The translations under genes and the position numbers were made by a program. Below, one piece after another: positions 53,064 through 63,737 of a DNA stretch of 64,000 nucleotides; position 1 is the first letter of the stretch; the number at the start of each line of letters is the position of its first letter. The notes beneath the pieces were generated by a model. That model ran no database searches. It was given only the letters and a program-made list of their open reading frames with translations, and was not told the DNA's origin. The DNA is from Ideonella sp. (GTDB lineage: Bacteria; Pseudomonadota; Gammaproteobacteria; Burkholderiales; Burkholderiaceae_C): the NCBI GenBank assembly GCA_015075165.1, contig JABTUY010000012.1:1-64000 (forward strand), given 5' to 3'.

Positions 53064-54113
53064 TCAACCGAGCAAGGCCTGCGCGAACTCGGCAGCCCGA
53101 AACGCCTGCAGATCTTCCAGCGTCTCTCCGACGCCGAGGAAGTACACCGCCAGCGGGCGCTGCTGCGGCTGCACAGCGGCGCGCTCGCGCGCCCAAAGGG
53201 CGATCGCGGCCAGCACGCCGCCCTTGGCCGTGCCGTCGAGCTTGGTGATGATCAGGCCGGTCAGGCCGAGTGCGGTATCGAATGCGCGCACCTGCGCCAG
53301 CGCGTTCTGCCCGGTGTTGCCGTCGACCACCAGCAGCACCTCGTGCGGCGCCTGCGGATCGGCCTTGGTGATCACGCGCTGCACCTTCTTCAACTCCTCC
53401 ATCAAGTGCAATTGCGTCGGCAGGCGGCCAGCGGTGTCGGCGATCACCACGTCGCAGCCGCGCGATCGACCGGCCACCACCGCGTCGTAGGCCACTGCCG
53501 CCGGGTCACCGCCTTGCTGGCTGACGATCTCGACCTTGCCGCCGGCCGCGCCGACCCGGTCGGCCCAGGCGGCGAGTTGCTCGCGTGCGGCAGCACGAAA
53601 CGTGTCGGCCGCGGCCAGCAGCACGCTCTGCTGGGCATCGGCCAGGTGGCAGGCCAGCTTGCCGATGCTGGTGGTCTTGCCGGCGCCGTTGACGCCGACG
53701 ACCATCATCACGGTGCAGCCGCTGCGGCCGATCTCGAGCGGCCGCTCCAGCGGCGCCAGCAAATCGGCCAGCGCCTCGGCCAGCAAGGTTTTCACCGCCT
53801 GGGGTTCGCTCGCCCTCACGTCGCGCACCCGCCGCTTCAGGTCGTCGAGCAGATGCTGCGTCGCGGTGGGGCCGGCATCGGCCATCAGCAGCGCGGCTTC
53901 GAGTTCCTCGTACAGCGCGTCGTCGATGCGCGTGCCGGTGAACACCTGCGCCAGGTTGCTGCCGGTCTTGCGCAGGCCGCCGCGCAGGCGCGCGATCCAG
54001 CCCGGGCGCGATGGCGCGTCGGCGGCAGGCTCGGGTGCGGTCTCGGCTGCGACTTCCGGTGCATTGACCGGCGGCGCGCCGGCAGCCGGCTTCTTGCGGA
54101 AAAAGCTGAACAT
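53064..54113 (-). CDS. ftsY: FtsY, signal recognition particle receptor
   Basis: FtsY is the membrane-associated GTPase that receives SRP-ribosome complexes. The 349-residue protein has a short Ala/Glu/Pro-rich N-terminal region (about 45 residues), the NG domain with GVNGAGKTTSIGKLA, AADTFRAAAREQL, DTAGRLPTQ, TKLDGTAKGG and GVGETLEDLQAF. Start MFSFFRKKP at 54113 is typical. It is divergent from the tRNA-Met gene. Confidence 0.98.
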   Translation of the reverse strand: MFSFFRKKPAAGAPPVNAPEVAAETAPEPAADAPSRPGWIARLRGGLRKTGSNLAQVFTGTRIDDALYEELEAALLMADAGPTATQHLLDDLKRRVRDVRASEPQAVKTLLAEALADLLAPLERPLEIGRSGCTVMMVVGVNGAGKTTSIGKLACHLADAQQSVLLAAADTFRAAAREQLAAWADRVGAAGGKVEIVSQQGGDPAAVAYDAVVAGRSRGCDVVIADTAGRLPTQLHLMEELKKVQRVITKADPQAPHEVLLVVDGNTGQNALAQVRAFDTALGLTGLIITKLDGTAKGGVLAAIALWARERAAVQPQQRPLAVYFLGVGETLEDLQAFRAAEFAQALLG

Positions 54114-54166
54114 GGGAAGCGCGCCGCAGCGGCGCGTGGGAGGACTTTCGTCCGGAAACCGATCGA

Positions 54167-54172
54167 TATAAT
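54167..54172 (+). promoter_or_regulatory. -10 (TATAAT) of the tRNA-Met gene
   Basis: A perfect TATAAT lies 10 bp before the first base of the tRNA. The -35 region, around 54144-54149 (ACTTTC), is weak. The placement fits a short-leader tRNA transcript. Confidence 0.65.
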
Positions 54173-54182
54173 TGTCGGCTCG

Positions 54183-54259
<77 letters not shown>

Positions 54260-54312
54260 AACCCTCTCGTCGTACCATGGCCAGGCCACTGGCGCGTGAT
54301 CACAGCCCCTGG

Positions 54313-54705
54313 ATGACCACCATGCTCCGCTGGGTCGTTGCGTTGCTCACCGGCTTCATGCTGATCGCTGGCGCGACGGCGCAGACGGTGAAGCGCAATT
54401 TCCCCGCCAATGCGTTGCGCGGCGGAATCGCGTTCGGCCAGCCGCCCGAAGTGGTCCTCAACGGCCAGCCCACCCGCCTGTCGCCGGGCGCACGCATCCA
54501 CGGTCTGAACAACATGCTGGTGATGTCGGGTGCGCTGGTGGGCGGCAGCGCCGTAGTGAACTACGTGGTCGATTCGCTCGGCCTGGTGCAGGAGGTGTGG
54601 ATCCTCACCGACGCCGAGCGCGCCCGGCAGCCCTGGCCCACCACCGCGCAGGAAGCCAAGACCTGGTCGTTCGACCCGATCACGCAGGTCTGGACGGTGC
54701 GCTGA
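54313..54705 (+). CDS. Small exported protein of unknown function
   Basis: A 130-residue protein starting [24 protein letters not shown], a clear signal peptide; an upstream ATG at 54277 would place a charged stretch before it. The mature part has [70 protein letters not shown], conserved in Burkholderiales as a hypothetical protein to my memory. Periplasmic. It lies between the tRNA and miaB, 26 bp before miaB. Confidence 0.7.
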   Translation: MTTMLRWVVALLTGFMLIAGATAQTVKRNFPANALRGGIAFGQPPEVVLNGQPTRLSPGARIHGLNNMLVMSGALVGGSAVVNYVVDSLGLVQEVWILTDAERARQPWPTTAQEAKTWSFDPITQVWTVR

Positions 54706-54731
54706 TTTCGCGCCGTCGCGGCGACGACTCC

Positions 54732-56081
54732 ATGGGCGCGAAGAAGGTCTTCATCCGCACCTTCGGGTGCCAGATGAACGAGTACGACTCGAGCAAGATG
54801 CTCGACGTGCTGCGTGAAGCCGCCGGCTACGAGCCGGTGGCCGACCCCGATGCGGCCGACCTGATCCTGTTCAACACCTGCTCGGTGCGCGAGAAGGCCC
54901 AGGAAAAGGTGTTCTCCGACCTCGGCCGCGTCAAGCACCTCAAGCGCAAGGGCGTGCTGATCGGCGTCGGCGGCTGCGTGGCCAGCCAGGAGGGCCAGGC
55001 CATCGTCGAGCGCGCGCCGTATGTCGACCTGGTGTTCGGCCCGCAGACGCTGCACAGGCTGCCGCAATTGATCGAGCAGCGCCGCTCGCGGGGGCGGCCG
55101 CAGGTGGACATCGCCTTCCCCGAGATCGAGAAGTTCGATCACCTGCCCCCGCCGCGTGTCGACGGCGCCAGCGCCTTCGTCTCGATCATGGAAGGCTGCT
55201 CCAAGTACTGCAGCTACTGCGTCGTGCCCTACACTCGCGGCGAAGAGATGAGCCGGCCGCTCGACGACGTGCTGACCGAGGTGGCGGCGTTGGTGGGAGG
55301 CGGCGTGCGCGAGGTGACGCTGCTCGGGCAGAACGTCAACGCCTACCGCGGCGCGATGAGCACGGGCGGCGAGATTGCCGATTTCGCGTTGCTGATCGAG
55401 TGCATCGCCGAGCTGCCCGGGCTGCAGCGCATCCGCTACACCACCAGCCACCCGAAGGAGTTCACCCAGCGGCTGATCGACGTCTACGAGCGCGTGCCGC
55501 AGTTGGTGAGTCACGTGCACCTGCCGGTGCAGCACGGCAGCGACCGCATTCTCGCGGCCATGAAGCGTGGCTACTCGGTGCTCGAGTACAAGAGCACGGT
55601 GCGCAAGCTGCGCCGCGCGCGGCCGGGCATCGGCATCTCGTCGGACTTCATCGTCGGCTTTCCGGGCGAGACCGAGAGCGACTTCGAGCAGCTGATGCGG
55701 CTGGTGGACGAGATCGGCTTCGACGCCAGCTTCAGCTTCGTGTTCAGCCCACGCCCGGGGACGCCGGCCGCAGCGCTGCACGACGACACCCCCCAGGCGG
55801 AGAAGCTCACCCGTCTGCAGCGCCTGCAGGCGCGGCTGGACGGGCAGGTGCGCGCCATCTCGGCCTCGCGCGTCGGCACGCAGCAGCGCATTCTGGTCGA
55901 AGGCCCGAGCCGCAAGGACGCCAGTGAACTGATGGGGCGCACCGAGTGCAACCGCATCGTCAACTTCGCCGGCCCCGCGCAATGGATCGGGCAGATGGTC
56001 GACGTCACCATCACGCAGGCGCTGCCGCACTCGCTGCGTGGGCGGCCGGTGACCGAACCGGTCGCGCTGCCGACACCCTGA
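54732..56081 (+). CDS. miaB: MiaB, tRNA ms2i6A methylthiotransferase
   Basis: MiaB adds a methylthio group to i6A37 of tRNAs, using two Fe-S clusters and SAM. The 449-residue protein has the N-terminal domain cysteines ([30 protein letters not shown]), the radical-SAM triad [10 protein letters not shown], the [11 protein letters not shown] block and a C-terminal TRAM domain. Start [14 protein letters not shown] at 54732. A hairpin at 56112-56145 follows the stop. Confidence 0.97.
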   Translation: MGAKKVFIRTFGCQMNEYDSSKMLDVLREAAGYEPVADPDAADLILFNTCSVREKAQEKVFSDLGRVKHLKRKGVLIGVGGCVASQEGQAIVERAPYVDLVFGPQTLHRLPQLIEQRRSRGRPQVDIAFPEIEKFDHLPPPRVDGASAFVSIMEGCSKYCSYCVVPYTRGEEMSRPLDDVLTEVAALVGGGVREVTLLGQNVNAYRGAMSTGGEIADFALLIECIAELPGLQRIRYTTSHPKEFTQRLIDVYERVPQLVSHVHLPVQHGSDRILAAMKRGYSVLEYKSTVRKLRRARPGIGISSDFIVGFPGETESDFEQLMRLVDEIGFDASFSFVFSPRPGTPAAALHDDTPQAEKLTRLQRLQARLDGQVRAISASRVGTQQRILVEGPSRKDASELMGRTECNRIVNFAGPAQWIGQMVDVTITQALPHSLRGRPVTEPVALPTP

Positions 56082-56111
56082 TCGCCCCCGGGGTCGACCC
56101 GATCCGCTGGG

Positions 56112-56145
56112 CTCGAGCAAGGTGGCGAAGCCACTTGTGCTCGAG
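56112..56145. repeat. Hairpin between convergent miaB and small membrane-protein gene
   Basis: CTCGAGCA (56112-56119) pairs perfectly with TGCTCGAG (56138-56145), with a second GTGG/CCAC pairing inside. It sits between two convergent genes (stops at 56081 and 56158) and could work as a bidirectional, Rho-assisted end point; there is no T run. Confidence 0.5.
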
Positions 56146-56157
56146 AGAACTTCGCCC

Positions 56158-56448
56158 TCACCCCGTGCGCGCGGACCAGGGCGCAAAGGCCACCAGCCAG
56201 GTGGTGGCGGCCAGCGCCAGCGCCATCGCGCCGTAGGTTGCCATCGCACCGTCGTGCCCCGTCCAAGCCAAGCCGGCGAGGCTCACGGCCTCGGCTGCAA
56301 GCGAGCACCAGGCCGCCAGCCGCAGCCAGCTCAGCGCGGTCAGCGCACGGCGCCACAGCAGCTTGCAGGCCGCCGCGTGCAACGCCGCCCATGCCAACGG
56401 CGGCCACAACAAGTTCGACAGGTGCCACAGCTGTTGCAATGCGTCCAT
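56158..56448 (-). CDS. Small membrane protein divergent from hemA
   Basis: A 96-residue inner-membrane protein with three hydrophobic segments: [43 protein letters not shown] and [22 protein letters not shown]. Start [19 protein letters not shown] at 56448. An equivalent small membrane protein divergent from hemA occurs in other Burkholderiales to my memory; function unknown. Gene assignment rests on the consistent membrane pattern and position. Confidence 0.65.
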   Translation of the reverse strand: MDALQQLWHLSNLLWPPLAWAALHAAACKLLWRRALTALSWLRLAAWCSLAAEAVSLAGLAWTGHDGAMATYGAMALALAATTWLVAFAPWSARTG

Positions 56449-56532
56449 GCGGGCTGCCCGGGGCGCCGCAGACGGCGCGCAATGCCTCGCGCTTCGGCCG
56501 CGGCATGCCGCCTCGCGGGAAGCGGGCAATCT

Positions 56533-56538
56533 TACAAT
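56533..56538 (+). promoter_or_regulatory. Putative -10 (TACAAT) immediately before hemA
   Basis: TACAAT ends 6 bp before the hemA GTG, so transcription would start at or very near the start codon. No Shine-Dalgarno is seen. The -35 is not recognisable. Confidence 0.45.
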
Positions 56539-56544
56539 CGGGCT

Positions 56545-57846
56545 GTGAGCGTGATCGCACTCGGACTGAACCACGGCACGGCGCCGCTCGAGCTGCGCGA
56601 GCGCTTTGCGTTCGCGTCCGAGCAGGTGCCGCCGGCACTGCGCACGCTGCGTGATCGGCTCGCGGCCGCAACGCCGGAGGCCGCACTGCTGTCGACCTGC
56701 AACCGCACCGAGCTCTACGTGGCGGCGCCGCAAGCCGATCTGCACGCGCTGGTGCACCCCACCGCCGATTGGCTGGCCGCCAAAGGAGGCGTCGGCCGCG
56801 ATCAGCTGATGGTCCACGCCTACGTGCGCGAGCACCGCGAGGCCGCGCGCCATGCGTTCCGCGTCGCCTCGGGGCTCGACTCGATGGTGCTGGGCGAGCC
56901 GCAGATCCTCGGCCAGATGAAGCAGGCGGTGCGCGAGGCCGATGCCGCCGGCACGCTGGGCACGACGCTGCACCAGCTGTTCCAGCGCTCGTTCTCGGTG
57001 GCCAAGGAGGTGCGCACCGCCACCGAGATCGGCGTCCATTCGATCAGCATGGCGGCGGCGTCGGTGCGGCTGGCGTCGCAGCTGTTCGAAGACCTGCGCG
57101 AGGTGAATGTGCTGTTCGTCGGCGCCGGCGAGATGATCGAGCTGGTCGCCACGCACTTCGCGGCGCGCCAGCCACGTGCGATGGCGCTGGCCAACCGCAC
57201 GCTCGAGCGCGGCGAGAAGCTGGCCGGCCGCTTCGGTGCCACCGCGCTGCGCCTGGCCGACCTGCCGTCGCGCTTGCACGAGTTCGACGTCGTCGTCTCG
57301 TGCACCACCAGCACGTTGCCGTTGATCGGGCTGGGCGCGGTCGAGCGCGCGCTGAAGACGCGGCGCCACCGACCGATGTTCATGATCGACCTCGCGGTGC
57401 CGCGCGACATCGAGCCCGAGGTGGCGCGGCTGCGCGACGTGTACCTGTACACCGTCGACGACCTGTCGGGCATGGTGCGAAGCGCCGGCGAGAAGCGGCA
57501 GGCCGCGGTGGAGCAGGCCGAGGCCATCATCGACGCCGGCGTGCAGAGCTTCGGCCGCTGGTTGGAGCAACGTGCCAGCGTGCCGCTGATCCAGGCGCTG
57601 AACCGGCAGGCCGACGATTGGCGAAGTGCCGAGATCGCGCGCGCGCAGCGGCTGCTGGCCAAGGGGGCCGACATCGACAGCGTGCTCGATGCGCTGTCGC
57701 GCGGCCTGACCCAGAAGCTGCTGCACGGCACGCTGGCGGAGCTGCATGCCACCGACGGCGAGCAGCGCGCGCGGCTGGCGCAAACCGTCTCCCGCCTGTT
57801 CCTGCGCAGCAGTGTGCGCGGCCCGGGCGACGACTCTCAAGCCTAG
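56545..57846 (+). CDS. hemA: HemA, glutamyl-tRNA reductase
   Basis: HemA makes glutamate-1-semialdehyde from Glu-tRNA, the first step of haem synthesis by the C5 route. The 433-residue protein starts at GTG 56545 ([23 protein letters not shown]) and has the catalytic [38 protein letters not shown] and the C-terminal dimerisation helix region ([10 protein letters not shown]). It lacks a ribosome site and may be leaderless. hemA-prfA-prmC is the usual order. Confidence 0.96.
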   Translation: MSVIALGLNHGTAPLELRERFAFASEQVPPALRTLRDRLAAATPEAALLSTCNRTELYVAAPQADLHALVHPTADWLAAKGGVGRDQLMVHAYVREHREAARHAFRVASGLDSMVLGEPQILGQMKQAVREADAAGTLGTTLHQLFQRSFSVAKEVRTATEIGVHSISMAAASVRLASQLFEDLREVNVLFVGAGEMIELVATHFAARQPRAMALANRTLERGEKLAGRFGATALRLADLPSRLHEFDVVVSCTTSTLPLIGLGAVERALKTRRHRPMFMIDLAVPRDIEPEVARLRDVYLYTVDDLSGMVRSAGEKRQAAVEQAEAIIDAGVQSFGRWLEQRASVPLIQALNRQADDWRSAEIARAQRLLAKGADIDSVLDALSRGLTQKLLHGTLAELHATDGEQRARLAQTVSRLFLRSSVRGPGDDSQA

Positions 57847-57908
57847 CTGGCGCCGCGGCCCCGGTGCGCCCCTGCGGTGCGCCGACCGGTCGCGCGCACC
57901 CGATCGCC

Positions 57909-58991
57909 ATGAAGGATTCGCTTCGCCAACAACTCGAACGCCTCGCGCTGCGGCTGCAGGAGCTCGACGCGCTGCTGGCCGATCCGCAGGTGGCCAGCGA
58001 CATGGCGCGTTATCGCAGGCTGGCGCGCGAGCAGGCGCAGGCCACGGCGGTGGTCGGGCTCTACCGCTCGCTGAAGCGTCGCGAGCAAGACCTGCAGCAG
58101 TCGCGCGAGCTGCTCGCCGACGCCGAGATGGCCGATCTGGCCAAGGAGGAGGCCGCCGCCGCCGAAGCCGACATCGCGCGCCTGCAGGCGCAGCTGCAGA
58201 CCGAGCTGCTGCCCAAAGACCCGGACGACTCGCGCAACGCCTTTGTCGAGATCCGCGCCGGCACCGGCGGCGAGGAGTCGGCGCTGTTCGCGGCCGACCT
58301 GGTGCGCATGTACCTGCGCTATGTCGAGCGCCACGGCTGGCGCAGCGAGGTGATGAGCGAGAACGTGTCCGACCTCGGCGGCTACAAGGAGCTGGTGCTG
58401 CGCGTCGAGGGCGACGCGGTCTACGAACGATTGAAATTCGAGTCCGGCGGCCACCGCGTGCAGCGCGTGCCGGCCACCGAGGCCCAGGGCCGCATCCACA
58501 CCAGCGCCTGCACGGTGGCGGTGCTGCCCGAGCCCGACGAGCAGGCCGAGCTGATGCTGAACCCGGCCGAGCTGCGCATCGACACCTTCCGCGCCAGCGG
58601 CGCCGGCGGCCAGCACGTCAACAAGACCGACAGCGCGATCCGCATCACCCACCTGCCCACCGGCATCGTCGCCGAATGCCAGGACGATCGCTCGCAGCAT
58701 CGCAACAAGGCCAAGGCGATGGCGGTGCTGCTGGCGCGGCTGCGCGACCGCGAACGCGACGAGCGCCAGCGCAAGGAGGCTGCGCAGCGGCGCGACCTGA
58801 TCGGCAGCGGCGACCGCAGCGATCGCATCCGCACCTACAACTTCCCGCAAGGCCGCTTCACCGACCACCGCATCGGACTGACGCTGTATCGCCTGCAGGC
58901 GATCCTCGACGGCGATCTCGACGAGGTGATCGCCGCACTGGCCGCCGCGCGCGCGCAGCAGCAGCTTGAGGCGCTCGAGACCGGCGCATGA
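57909..58991 (+). CDS. prfA: Peptide chain release factor 1
   Basis: RF1 ends translation at UAA and UAG. The 360-residue protein has the catalytic GGQ in [19 protein letters not shown], and conserved [21 protein letters not shown] and ETEGHRV-like [13 protein letters not shown]. The stop-codon recognition motif reads PAT within [15 protein letters not shown], as in RF1. It starts 62 bp after hemA and ends 58 bp before prmC, the methylase that modifies its GGQ. Confidence 0.97.
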   Translation: MKDSLRQQLERLALRLQELDALLADPQVASDMARYRRLAREQAQATAVVGLYRSLKRREQDLQQSRELLADAEMADLAKEEAAAAEADIARLQAQLQTELLPKDPDDSRNAFVEIRAGTGGEESALFAADLVRMYLRYVERHGWRSEVMSENVSDLGGYKELVLRVEGDAVYERLKFESGGHRVQRVPATEAQGRIHTSACTVAVLPEPDEQAELMLNPAELRIDTFRASGAGGQHVNKTDSAIRITHLPTGIVAECQDDRSQHRNKAKAMAVLLARLRDRERDERQRKEAAQRRDLIGSGDRSDRIRTYNFPQGRFTDHRIGLTLYRLQAILDGDLDEVIAALAAARAQQQLEALETGA

Positions 58992-59049
58992 ACGCGCGAC
59001 AACGCCGCCGCACGCCTGAACGCGCCGCCCGCCGCGCGCGCGACGGCCG

Positions 59050-59877
59050 ATGACGGCGCCGACCGTCGATCGGGCACTCGCAGGCGCGCAGCGCCTGCGC
59101 CTCGACCGGCTCGACGCCACGCGGCTGCTGGCGCACCACCTGCAATGCCGGCGCGAATGGCTGTTGGCGCATGGTGACGCCACGCTGACTCCGGAGATCA
59201 CCGCGCGCTACCTCGACGACTGCCGGCGCCGCGCCGACGACGTACCTTTGGCCTACCTGATCGGCCAGCGCGAGTTCATGGGTCTCGAGTTGCAGGTGAC
59301 GCCGGCAGTGCTGGTGCCACGCCCGGAAACCGAATTGCTGGCGCAATGGGCGATCGAGCAGATCCGCGCATGGCCCTCCGGCGCGCGCGCGCCGCGGGTG
59401 GTCGATCTCGGCACCGGCAGCGGTGCGCTGGCGCTGGCCATCGCGTCGGCCTGCCCGCGGGCCGAGGTGGTGGCCACCGACGTCAGCCGCAACGCGCTGG
59501 CCGTTGCGCAGGGCAACGCGCGCCGCCTGCAGCTGCCGGTGCGGTTCGCGCACGGCCACTGGTGGCACGCGGTGCGCGGCGAGCGGTTCGATCTCGCGGT
59601 GGCCAACCCACCCTACGTCGCCCCCGGCGATCCACACCTCGCCGCGCTGCGACACGAGCCCGCCGAGGCGCTGGTGGCGGACGATGCCGGACTCGCAGCG
59701 CTGCACCAAGTCATCGACGGCGCTCGGGCGCACCTGTCGGGTTGGCTGCTGCTCGAGCACGGCTGGGATCAGGCCGAGGCGGTGCGCGATCGTCTCGTCG
59801 GCGCCGGCTGCGCCGACGTCGCCCTGCGCCGCGACCTGCAGGGGCACGCGCGCTGCACCGGCGGCCGTATCGAGTAG
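59050..59877 (+). CDS. prmC: PrmC, release factor glutamine methyltransferase
   Basis: PrmC methylates the Gln of the GGQ motif in RF1 and RF2. The 275-residue protein has an N-terminal helical domain (QRLRLDRLDATRLLAHHL), YLIGQREFMGLELQVTPAVLVPRPETELL, the SAM-binding VVDLGTGSGALALAIA and the catalytic NPPYV. It lies directly downstream of its substrate gene prfA. Confidence 0.96.
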   Translation: MTAPTVDRALAGAQRLRLDRLDATRLLAHHLQCRREWLLAHGDATLTPEITARYLDDCRRRADDVPLAYLIGQREFMGLELQVTPAVLVPRPETELLAQWAIEQIRAWPSGARAPRVVDLGTGSGALALAIASACPRAEVVATDVSRNALAVAQGNARRLQLPVRFAHGHWWHAVRGERFDLAVANPPYVAPGDPHLAALRHEPAEALVADDAGLAALHQVIDGARAHLSGWLLLEHGWDQAEAVRDRLVGAGCADVALRRDLQGHARCTGGRIE

Positions 59878-59969
59878 CCGCCACCGCGGCGCCCCCCCTT
59901 GGACGTGGTTGCGCCGCTCACACTTTGACTAGTCCCTTGCGACGAGCGCGGGCGTAGCATGCCTTCACC

Positions 59970-60590
59970 ATGCGCTGCACCTCCCGAACCCGCTGGCTCA
60001 GGTTTGCCGCTGCGCTATCGTGGACCGTGGCAGCAGCAGCAGCGGCCGACGACGGCAACGGCCTGACCGTCAATGCCGAGCAGCTCGGTTGGCCGCATTG
60101 GCGAACGCGCCTGCAGGTCAGCTCCGAACTCGCGCCGGTTGCCATCGGCAGCGATGCCTTGCTGCGCCCCCGCTCCGCAGCGGTGTTCGGCGACTACTAC
60201 ATGGCGCGCCCGTACTTCGGCCCATCCGGGGGTCTGCGCTTGACCGGTGGCCTGATGATGAGTGTGCGCGGCGCGGCGCTCGGCCCCGGTTTGGTTCCGG
60301 CGGTCGGGATGATTCCTGCCGTTGCGCCGGTTGGGCGCTCGGCCCTGGTCGGGTGGAGTTCGAACGACGGGGCTGGCGACGCCATTTCGGCGTGGCCGTA
60401 TCTCGGCATCGGCTACAGCGACAGCGTCGCGCATGGCGGCCTGCGCTTCAGCGCCGACCTGGGCTTGGCACTGCCCGGGCAGAACATGCTGCGTGCGGCC
60501 CGCTCGCTGGGCAGCCAGTCGTTCGACGACGTGCTGCGCGACCTGCGGCTCACTCCGGTGCTGCAGCTTGGGGTGTCCTACCGCTTCTGA
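59970..60590 (+). CDS. Putative outer-membrane beta-barrel protein
   Basis: A 206-residue exported protein with signal peptide RWLRFAAALSWTVAAAAAAD. Alternating strands (RTRLQVSSELA, GLRLTGGLMMSVRGAALG, AWPYLGIGYSDSVAHGGLRFSADLGLAL, LTPVLQLGVSYRF) and a C-terminal Phe after Tyr-Arg are typical of outer-membrane barrels inserted by BAM. Function is unknown. It stands alone between prmC and grxD. Confidence 0.7.
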   Translation: MRCTSRTRWLRFAAALSWTVAAAAAADDGNGLTVNAEQLGWPHWRTRLQVSSELAPVAIGSDALLRPRSAAVFGDYYMARPYFGPSGGLRLTGGLMMSVRGAALGPGLVPAVGMIPAVAPVGRSALVGWSSNDGAGDAISAWPYLGIGYSDSVAHGGLRFSADLGLALPGQNMLRAARSLGSQSFDDVLRDLRLTPVLQLGVSYRF

Positions 60591-60641
60591 ACGCCACCCG
60601 GCTGGCGCGGCGCCTAGGCTCCTCATCGATCTTTCCCATGC

Positions 60642-60664
60642 CAGCACCCTTGTCCAAGGTGCTG
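60642..60664 (+). repeat. Hairpin upstream of grxD
   Basis: CAGCACC (60642-60648) pairs with GGTGCTG (60658-60664), extended inward by CTTG/CAAG with one bulged base. It lies after the barrel gene and 61 bp before grxD; a TATAAA at 60681-60686 could be the grxD -10. It may be a terminator without T run or part of the grxD leader control. Confidence 0.45.
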
Positions 60665-60724
60665 GACAACAGCTTTGCCGTATAAAGTTGGCTTCGAATT
60701 CGTCAAATTGCAGGACACCACGAC

Positions 60725-61042
60725 ATGAGCGACGTTCAAAAGCGCATCGACGACCTGGTCAAGGGCAACCGGGTAGTGCTATTCATGAAGGGCACCGCGG
60801 AGTTTCCGATGTGCGGCTTCTCGGGCCGCGCGATGCAGGTGCTCAACGCCTGCGGCGTGAGCGGGCTCACCACCGTGAACGTGCTCGAGGACGAGGAGGT
60901 GCGTCAGGGCATCAAGCAGTACGCCAATTGGCCGACGATCCCGCAGTTGTACGTCGACGGTGCGTTCGTCGGCGGCTCCGACATCATGACGGAGATGTAC
61001 CAGTCCGGCGAACTTCAGCAGCTGCTCAGCGCCCGCGCGTGA
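60725..61042 (+). CDS. grxD: GrxD, monothiol glutaredoxin
   Basis: A 105-residue CGFS-type glutaredoxin (Cys30 in FPMCGFSGRAMQVL) that carries [2Fe-2S] clusters in iron-sulphur protein maturation. Glutathione-site WPTIPQLYVDGAFVGGSDIM is intact. Start MSDVQKRIDDLVKGNRVVLFMKG is standard. grxD near prfA-prmC is a conserved arrangement in betaproteobacteria. The 181-bp spacer to the convergent transglycosylase gene shows no gene. Confidence 0.97.
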   Translation: MSDVQKRIDDLVKGNRVVLFMKGTAEFPMCGFSGRAMQVLNACGVSGLTTVNVLEDEEVRQGIKQYANWPTIPQLYVDGAFVGGSDIMTEMYQSGELQQLLSARA

Positions 61043-61223
61043 GCGCCGGCGGCTGACCTTCGGACTGATCGGCTCCAGCGGCGTGATCTGCGGCATACGC
61101 CTGTTGGCGCGTGCCCAGGTGCATCGTCGCGCCGGTCCACGACACCGCCGAGCGCGTGCTGGCGTTGTGCGGCGTCGACGGTGTGCAACCCTGGGCGTGG
61201 CTCGTGCTGTTGTCCCGCAACGG

Positions 61224-61892
61224 CTACCGGAGGGCGGCCGGCGCGCTACCTGCGCCTCGCGGTAGCCAGGCCCGCTTCGCCGCTAGCACGGCGTTGGGGT
61301 ACTCGGCACGGCCGCGGCTGCCGTTGTAGCGACCCAGCGCCAGGAACAGGTCGCCCTTCTCCAGGTCGAGATAGTGGCGCAGGATCACACAGCCGAAGCG
61401 CAGGTTGGTCTGCAGGCGGAACAGCCCCCGCTCATCGCCGTTGGCGAGCAGGCGCATCCAGAACGGCATCACCTGCATGTAGCCGCGCGCGCCGGCACGG
61501 CTGATCGCGTATTTGCGGAATCCGCTCTCGACCTGCACCAGGCCGAGCACCAACGCCGGCTCGAGCCCTTTGCGCGTGCTCTCGTACCACAGCGTCTTCA
61601 GGAACTCGTCGCGCTCCATATCGTCGGGCTTGCGCCGGCGCAGCCGGCGGCTCATCTCGCCCAGCCAGCGCAGGAAGGCGATGCGGTCGTCGATGGAGTC
61701 GAACGGCGGCTCCGGTGGCGGCGCGTCGGCCACATCGGCCGTCAATGCGGAGCGCACGGCATCGGCCAGTGGCTCTTCGATCTGCGCGCCGGCGCGCGCG
61801 CCGATGGGCCACGCCCACAGCGCAGGTGCGGCCAGCAGCACCGCACCGACGCGACGCCGCACGCCCCCCGCGCGGGAGAGCGCCACCGTCAT
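61224..61892 (-). CDS. Lytic transglycosylase (SLT family)
   Basis: A 222-residue exported muramidase-like enzyme. Signal peptide region [25 protein letters not shown], a helical spacer, then the SLT domain: [38 protein letters not shown] (catalytic Glu in QVESGF), [25 protein letters not shown]. It cleaves peptidoglycan glycan strands in the periplasm. The ATG at 61892 overlaps the proS stop by four bases, so it is translated with proS. Confidence 0.93.
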   Translation of the reverse strand: MTVALSRAGGVRRRVGAVLLAAPALWAWPIGARAGAQIEEPLADAVRSALTADVADAPPPEPPFDSIDDRIAFLRWLGEMSRRLRRRKPDDMERDEFLKTLWYESTRKGLEPALVLGLVQVESGFRKYAISRAGARGYMQVMPFWMRLLANGDERGLFRLQTNLRFGCVILRHYLDLEKGDLFLALGRYNGSRGRAEYPNAVLAAKRAWLPRGAGSAPAALR

Positions 61893-63634
61893 GCGCCGAG
61901 CTTGCCCTTCAGGTGGGCAAGCACCTCGGTCACCGGCACCGCAGTGGCCTGCGCATCGCGGCGGCCCTGGTACTCGACCTTGCCGTCCTTCAGGCCGCGC
62001 TCGGAGATCACCACGCGGTGCGGCACGCCGATCAACTCCCAGTCGGCGAACATGGCGCCGGGCCGCTCGCCGCGGTCGTCGAGCATCACGTCGCCGTGCG
62101 ACGCGGCGAGATCGTCGTGCAGCCGTTGCGCGGCCTCGCGCACCGCCTCGCTGCGCTCCCAACCGATCGGGCAGATCACCACGCGGAAGGGCGCGATCGC
62201 ATCGGGCCAGACGATGCCGCGCTCGTCGTGGCCCTGCTCGATCGCAGCGCCCAGGATGCGCGTGACGCCGATGCCGTAGCAGCCCATTTCCATCAATTGC
62301 GGCTTGCCGGTCTCGTCGAGGTAGGTGGCGCCCATCGACTTGCTGTACTTGGTGCCGAGGTAGAACACGTGGCCGACCTCGATGCCGCGCTGGATGGCCA
62401 GCATGCCCTTGCCGTCGGGCGAAGGGTCGCCGGCCACCGCGTTGCGGATGTCGGCCACCAGGGCCGGCTCCGGCATGTCGCGGCCCCAGTTGACGCCGGT
62501 GAAGTGGAAGCCCTCGTCGTTGGCCCCGCAGATGAAATCGTTCATCCGCGCGACCGTGCGATCGGCCACCACCACCACCGGCTTGCGCAGGCCGATCGGC
62601 CCCAGGTAACCCGGCTTGCAGCCGAAGTGCTCCTGGATCTCGGCTGCGGTCGCGAAACGGAAGCCCGATGTGAGGCCCGGCACCTTGCCGGCCTTGACCT
62701 CGTTGAGTGCGTGATCGCCGCGCACGAGCAGCAGCCAGAGCTTCGTCGACGCGACTGCGCCGTTCGCCGCCAGCGTGTCGGTGGCGAGGACGAGCGATTT
62801 CACGGTGCTGGTGAGCGGCACCGACAGCAGCGCCGCCACGTCTTCGCAGGTGCTCTTGTCCGGTGTCGGCGTCTTGGCGAGCGGCCGCGTGGCCGCCGCG
62901 CGCGCCTCGAGCAACGGCACACACTCGGCCAGCTCGACGTTGGCCGCGTAGTCGCTGGTCGGGCAGTAGACCAGCGCATCCTCACCGGTGTCGGCGATCA
63001 CCTGGAACTCGTGCGACGCATCGCCACCGATGGCGCCGGTGTCGGCCGCCACGGCGCGGTACTGCAGGCCGAAGCGATCGAAGATGCGCTTGTAGGCAGC
63101 GAACATGACGTCGTAGCTCTTCAGCGCCGCCGCCTGGTCGCGATCGAACGAGTAGGCATCCTTCATCGTGAACTCGCGGCCGCGCATCAAGCCGAAGCGC
63201 GGGCGCCGCTCGTCACGGAACTTGGTCTGGATGTGGTAGAAGTTGCGCGGCAGCTGGCGGTAGCTGCGCAACTCCTGCCGCGCGATGTCGGTGATGACCT
63301 CTTCGCTCGTCGGCTGGATCACGAAGTCGCGTTCGTGCCTGTCCTTCACGCGCAGCAGCTCGGGCCCGTAGGCCTGGAAGCGCCCCGACTCCTGCCACAG
63401 CTCGGCCGGCTGCACCACCGGCATCAGCAGCTCGACCGCACCGGCGGCGTCCATCTCTTCGCGGATGATCGCTTCGACCTTGCGGATCACCCGCAGGCCC
63501 ATCGGCATGTAGTTGTAGATGCCGGCGCTGACGCGCTTGATCAACCCGGCGCGCAGCATCAGCCGATGGCTGATCACTTCGGCGTCGGCCGGGGCTTCCT
63601 TCAGGGTGGCAACGAAGTAGCGCGAGGCTTTCAT
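61889..63634 (-). CDS. proS: Prolyl-tRNA synthetase
   Basis: ProRS charges tRNA-Pro. The 581-residue protein is the bacterial type with an INS editing domain (about 225-400: [39 protein letters not shown]) inserted between motifs 2 and 3. Motifs [52 protein letters not shown] and [18 protein letters not shown] are intact. Start [26 protein letters not shown] at 63634. Divergent from rppH. Confidence 0.98.
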   Translation of the reverse strand: MKASRYFVATLKEAPADAEVISHRLMLRAGLIKRVSAGIYNYMPMGLRVIRKVEAIIREEMDAAGAVELLMPVVQPAELWQESGRFQAYGPELLRVKDRHERDFVIQPTSEEVITDIARQELRSYRQLPRNFYHIQTKFRDERRPRFGLMRGREFTMKDAYSFDRDQAAALKSYDVMFAAYKRIFDRFGLQYRAVAADTGAIGGDASHEFQVIADTGEDALVYCPTSDYAANVELAECVPLLEARAAATRPLAKTPTPDKSTCEDVAALLSVPLTSTVKSLVLATDTLAANGAVASTKLWLLLVRGDHALNEVKAGKVPGLTSGFRFATAAEIQEHFGCKPGYLGPIGLRKPVVVVADRTVARMNDFICGANDEGFHFTGVNWGRDMPEPALVADIRNAVAGDPSPDGKGMLAIQRGIEVGHVFYLGTKYSKSMGATYLDETGKPQLMEMGCYGIGVTRILGAAIEQGHDERGIVWPDAIAPFRVVICPIGWERSEAVREAAQRLHDDLAASHGDVMLDDRGERPGAMFADWELIGVPHRVVISERGLKDGKVEYQGRRDAQATAVPVTEVLAHLKGKLGA

Positions 63635-63737
63635 GGCGCGGGCCCGGCGGCTCCCGAAGGGGTGCGGGAAAGCGAGCTTCGTGCCTTCGACGCCACCGAT
63701 GCAATAATGATTCCAGTTCAAGAATCGGGGTGCGATT

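Noticed and set aside
61026-61220. 64-codon minus-strand frame in the grxD-transglycosylase spacer
   Set aside because: No ribosome site, no signal or domain, and the composition is like spacer DNA; I cannot support a gene here.
63635-63737. TTGAAC on the minus strand in the proS/rppH spacer as a proS promoter
   Set aside because: No acceptable -10 at 16-18 bp; the nearest AT-rich hexamer is too close.
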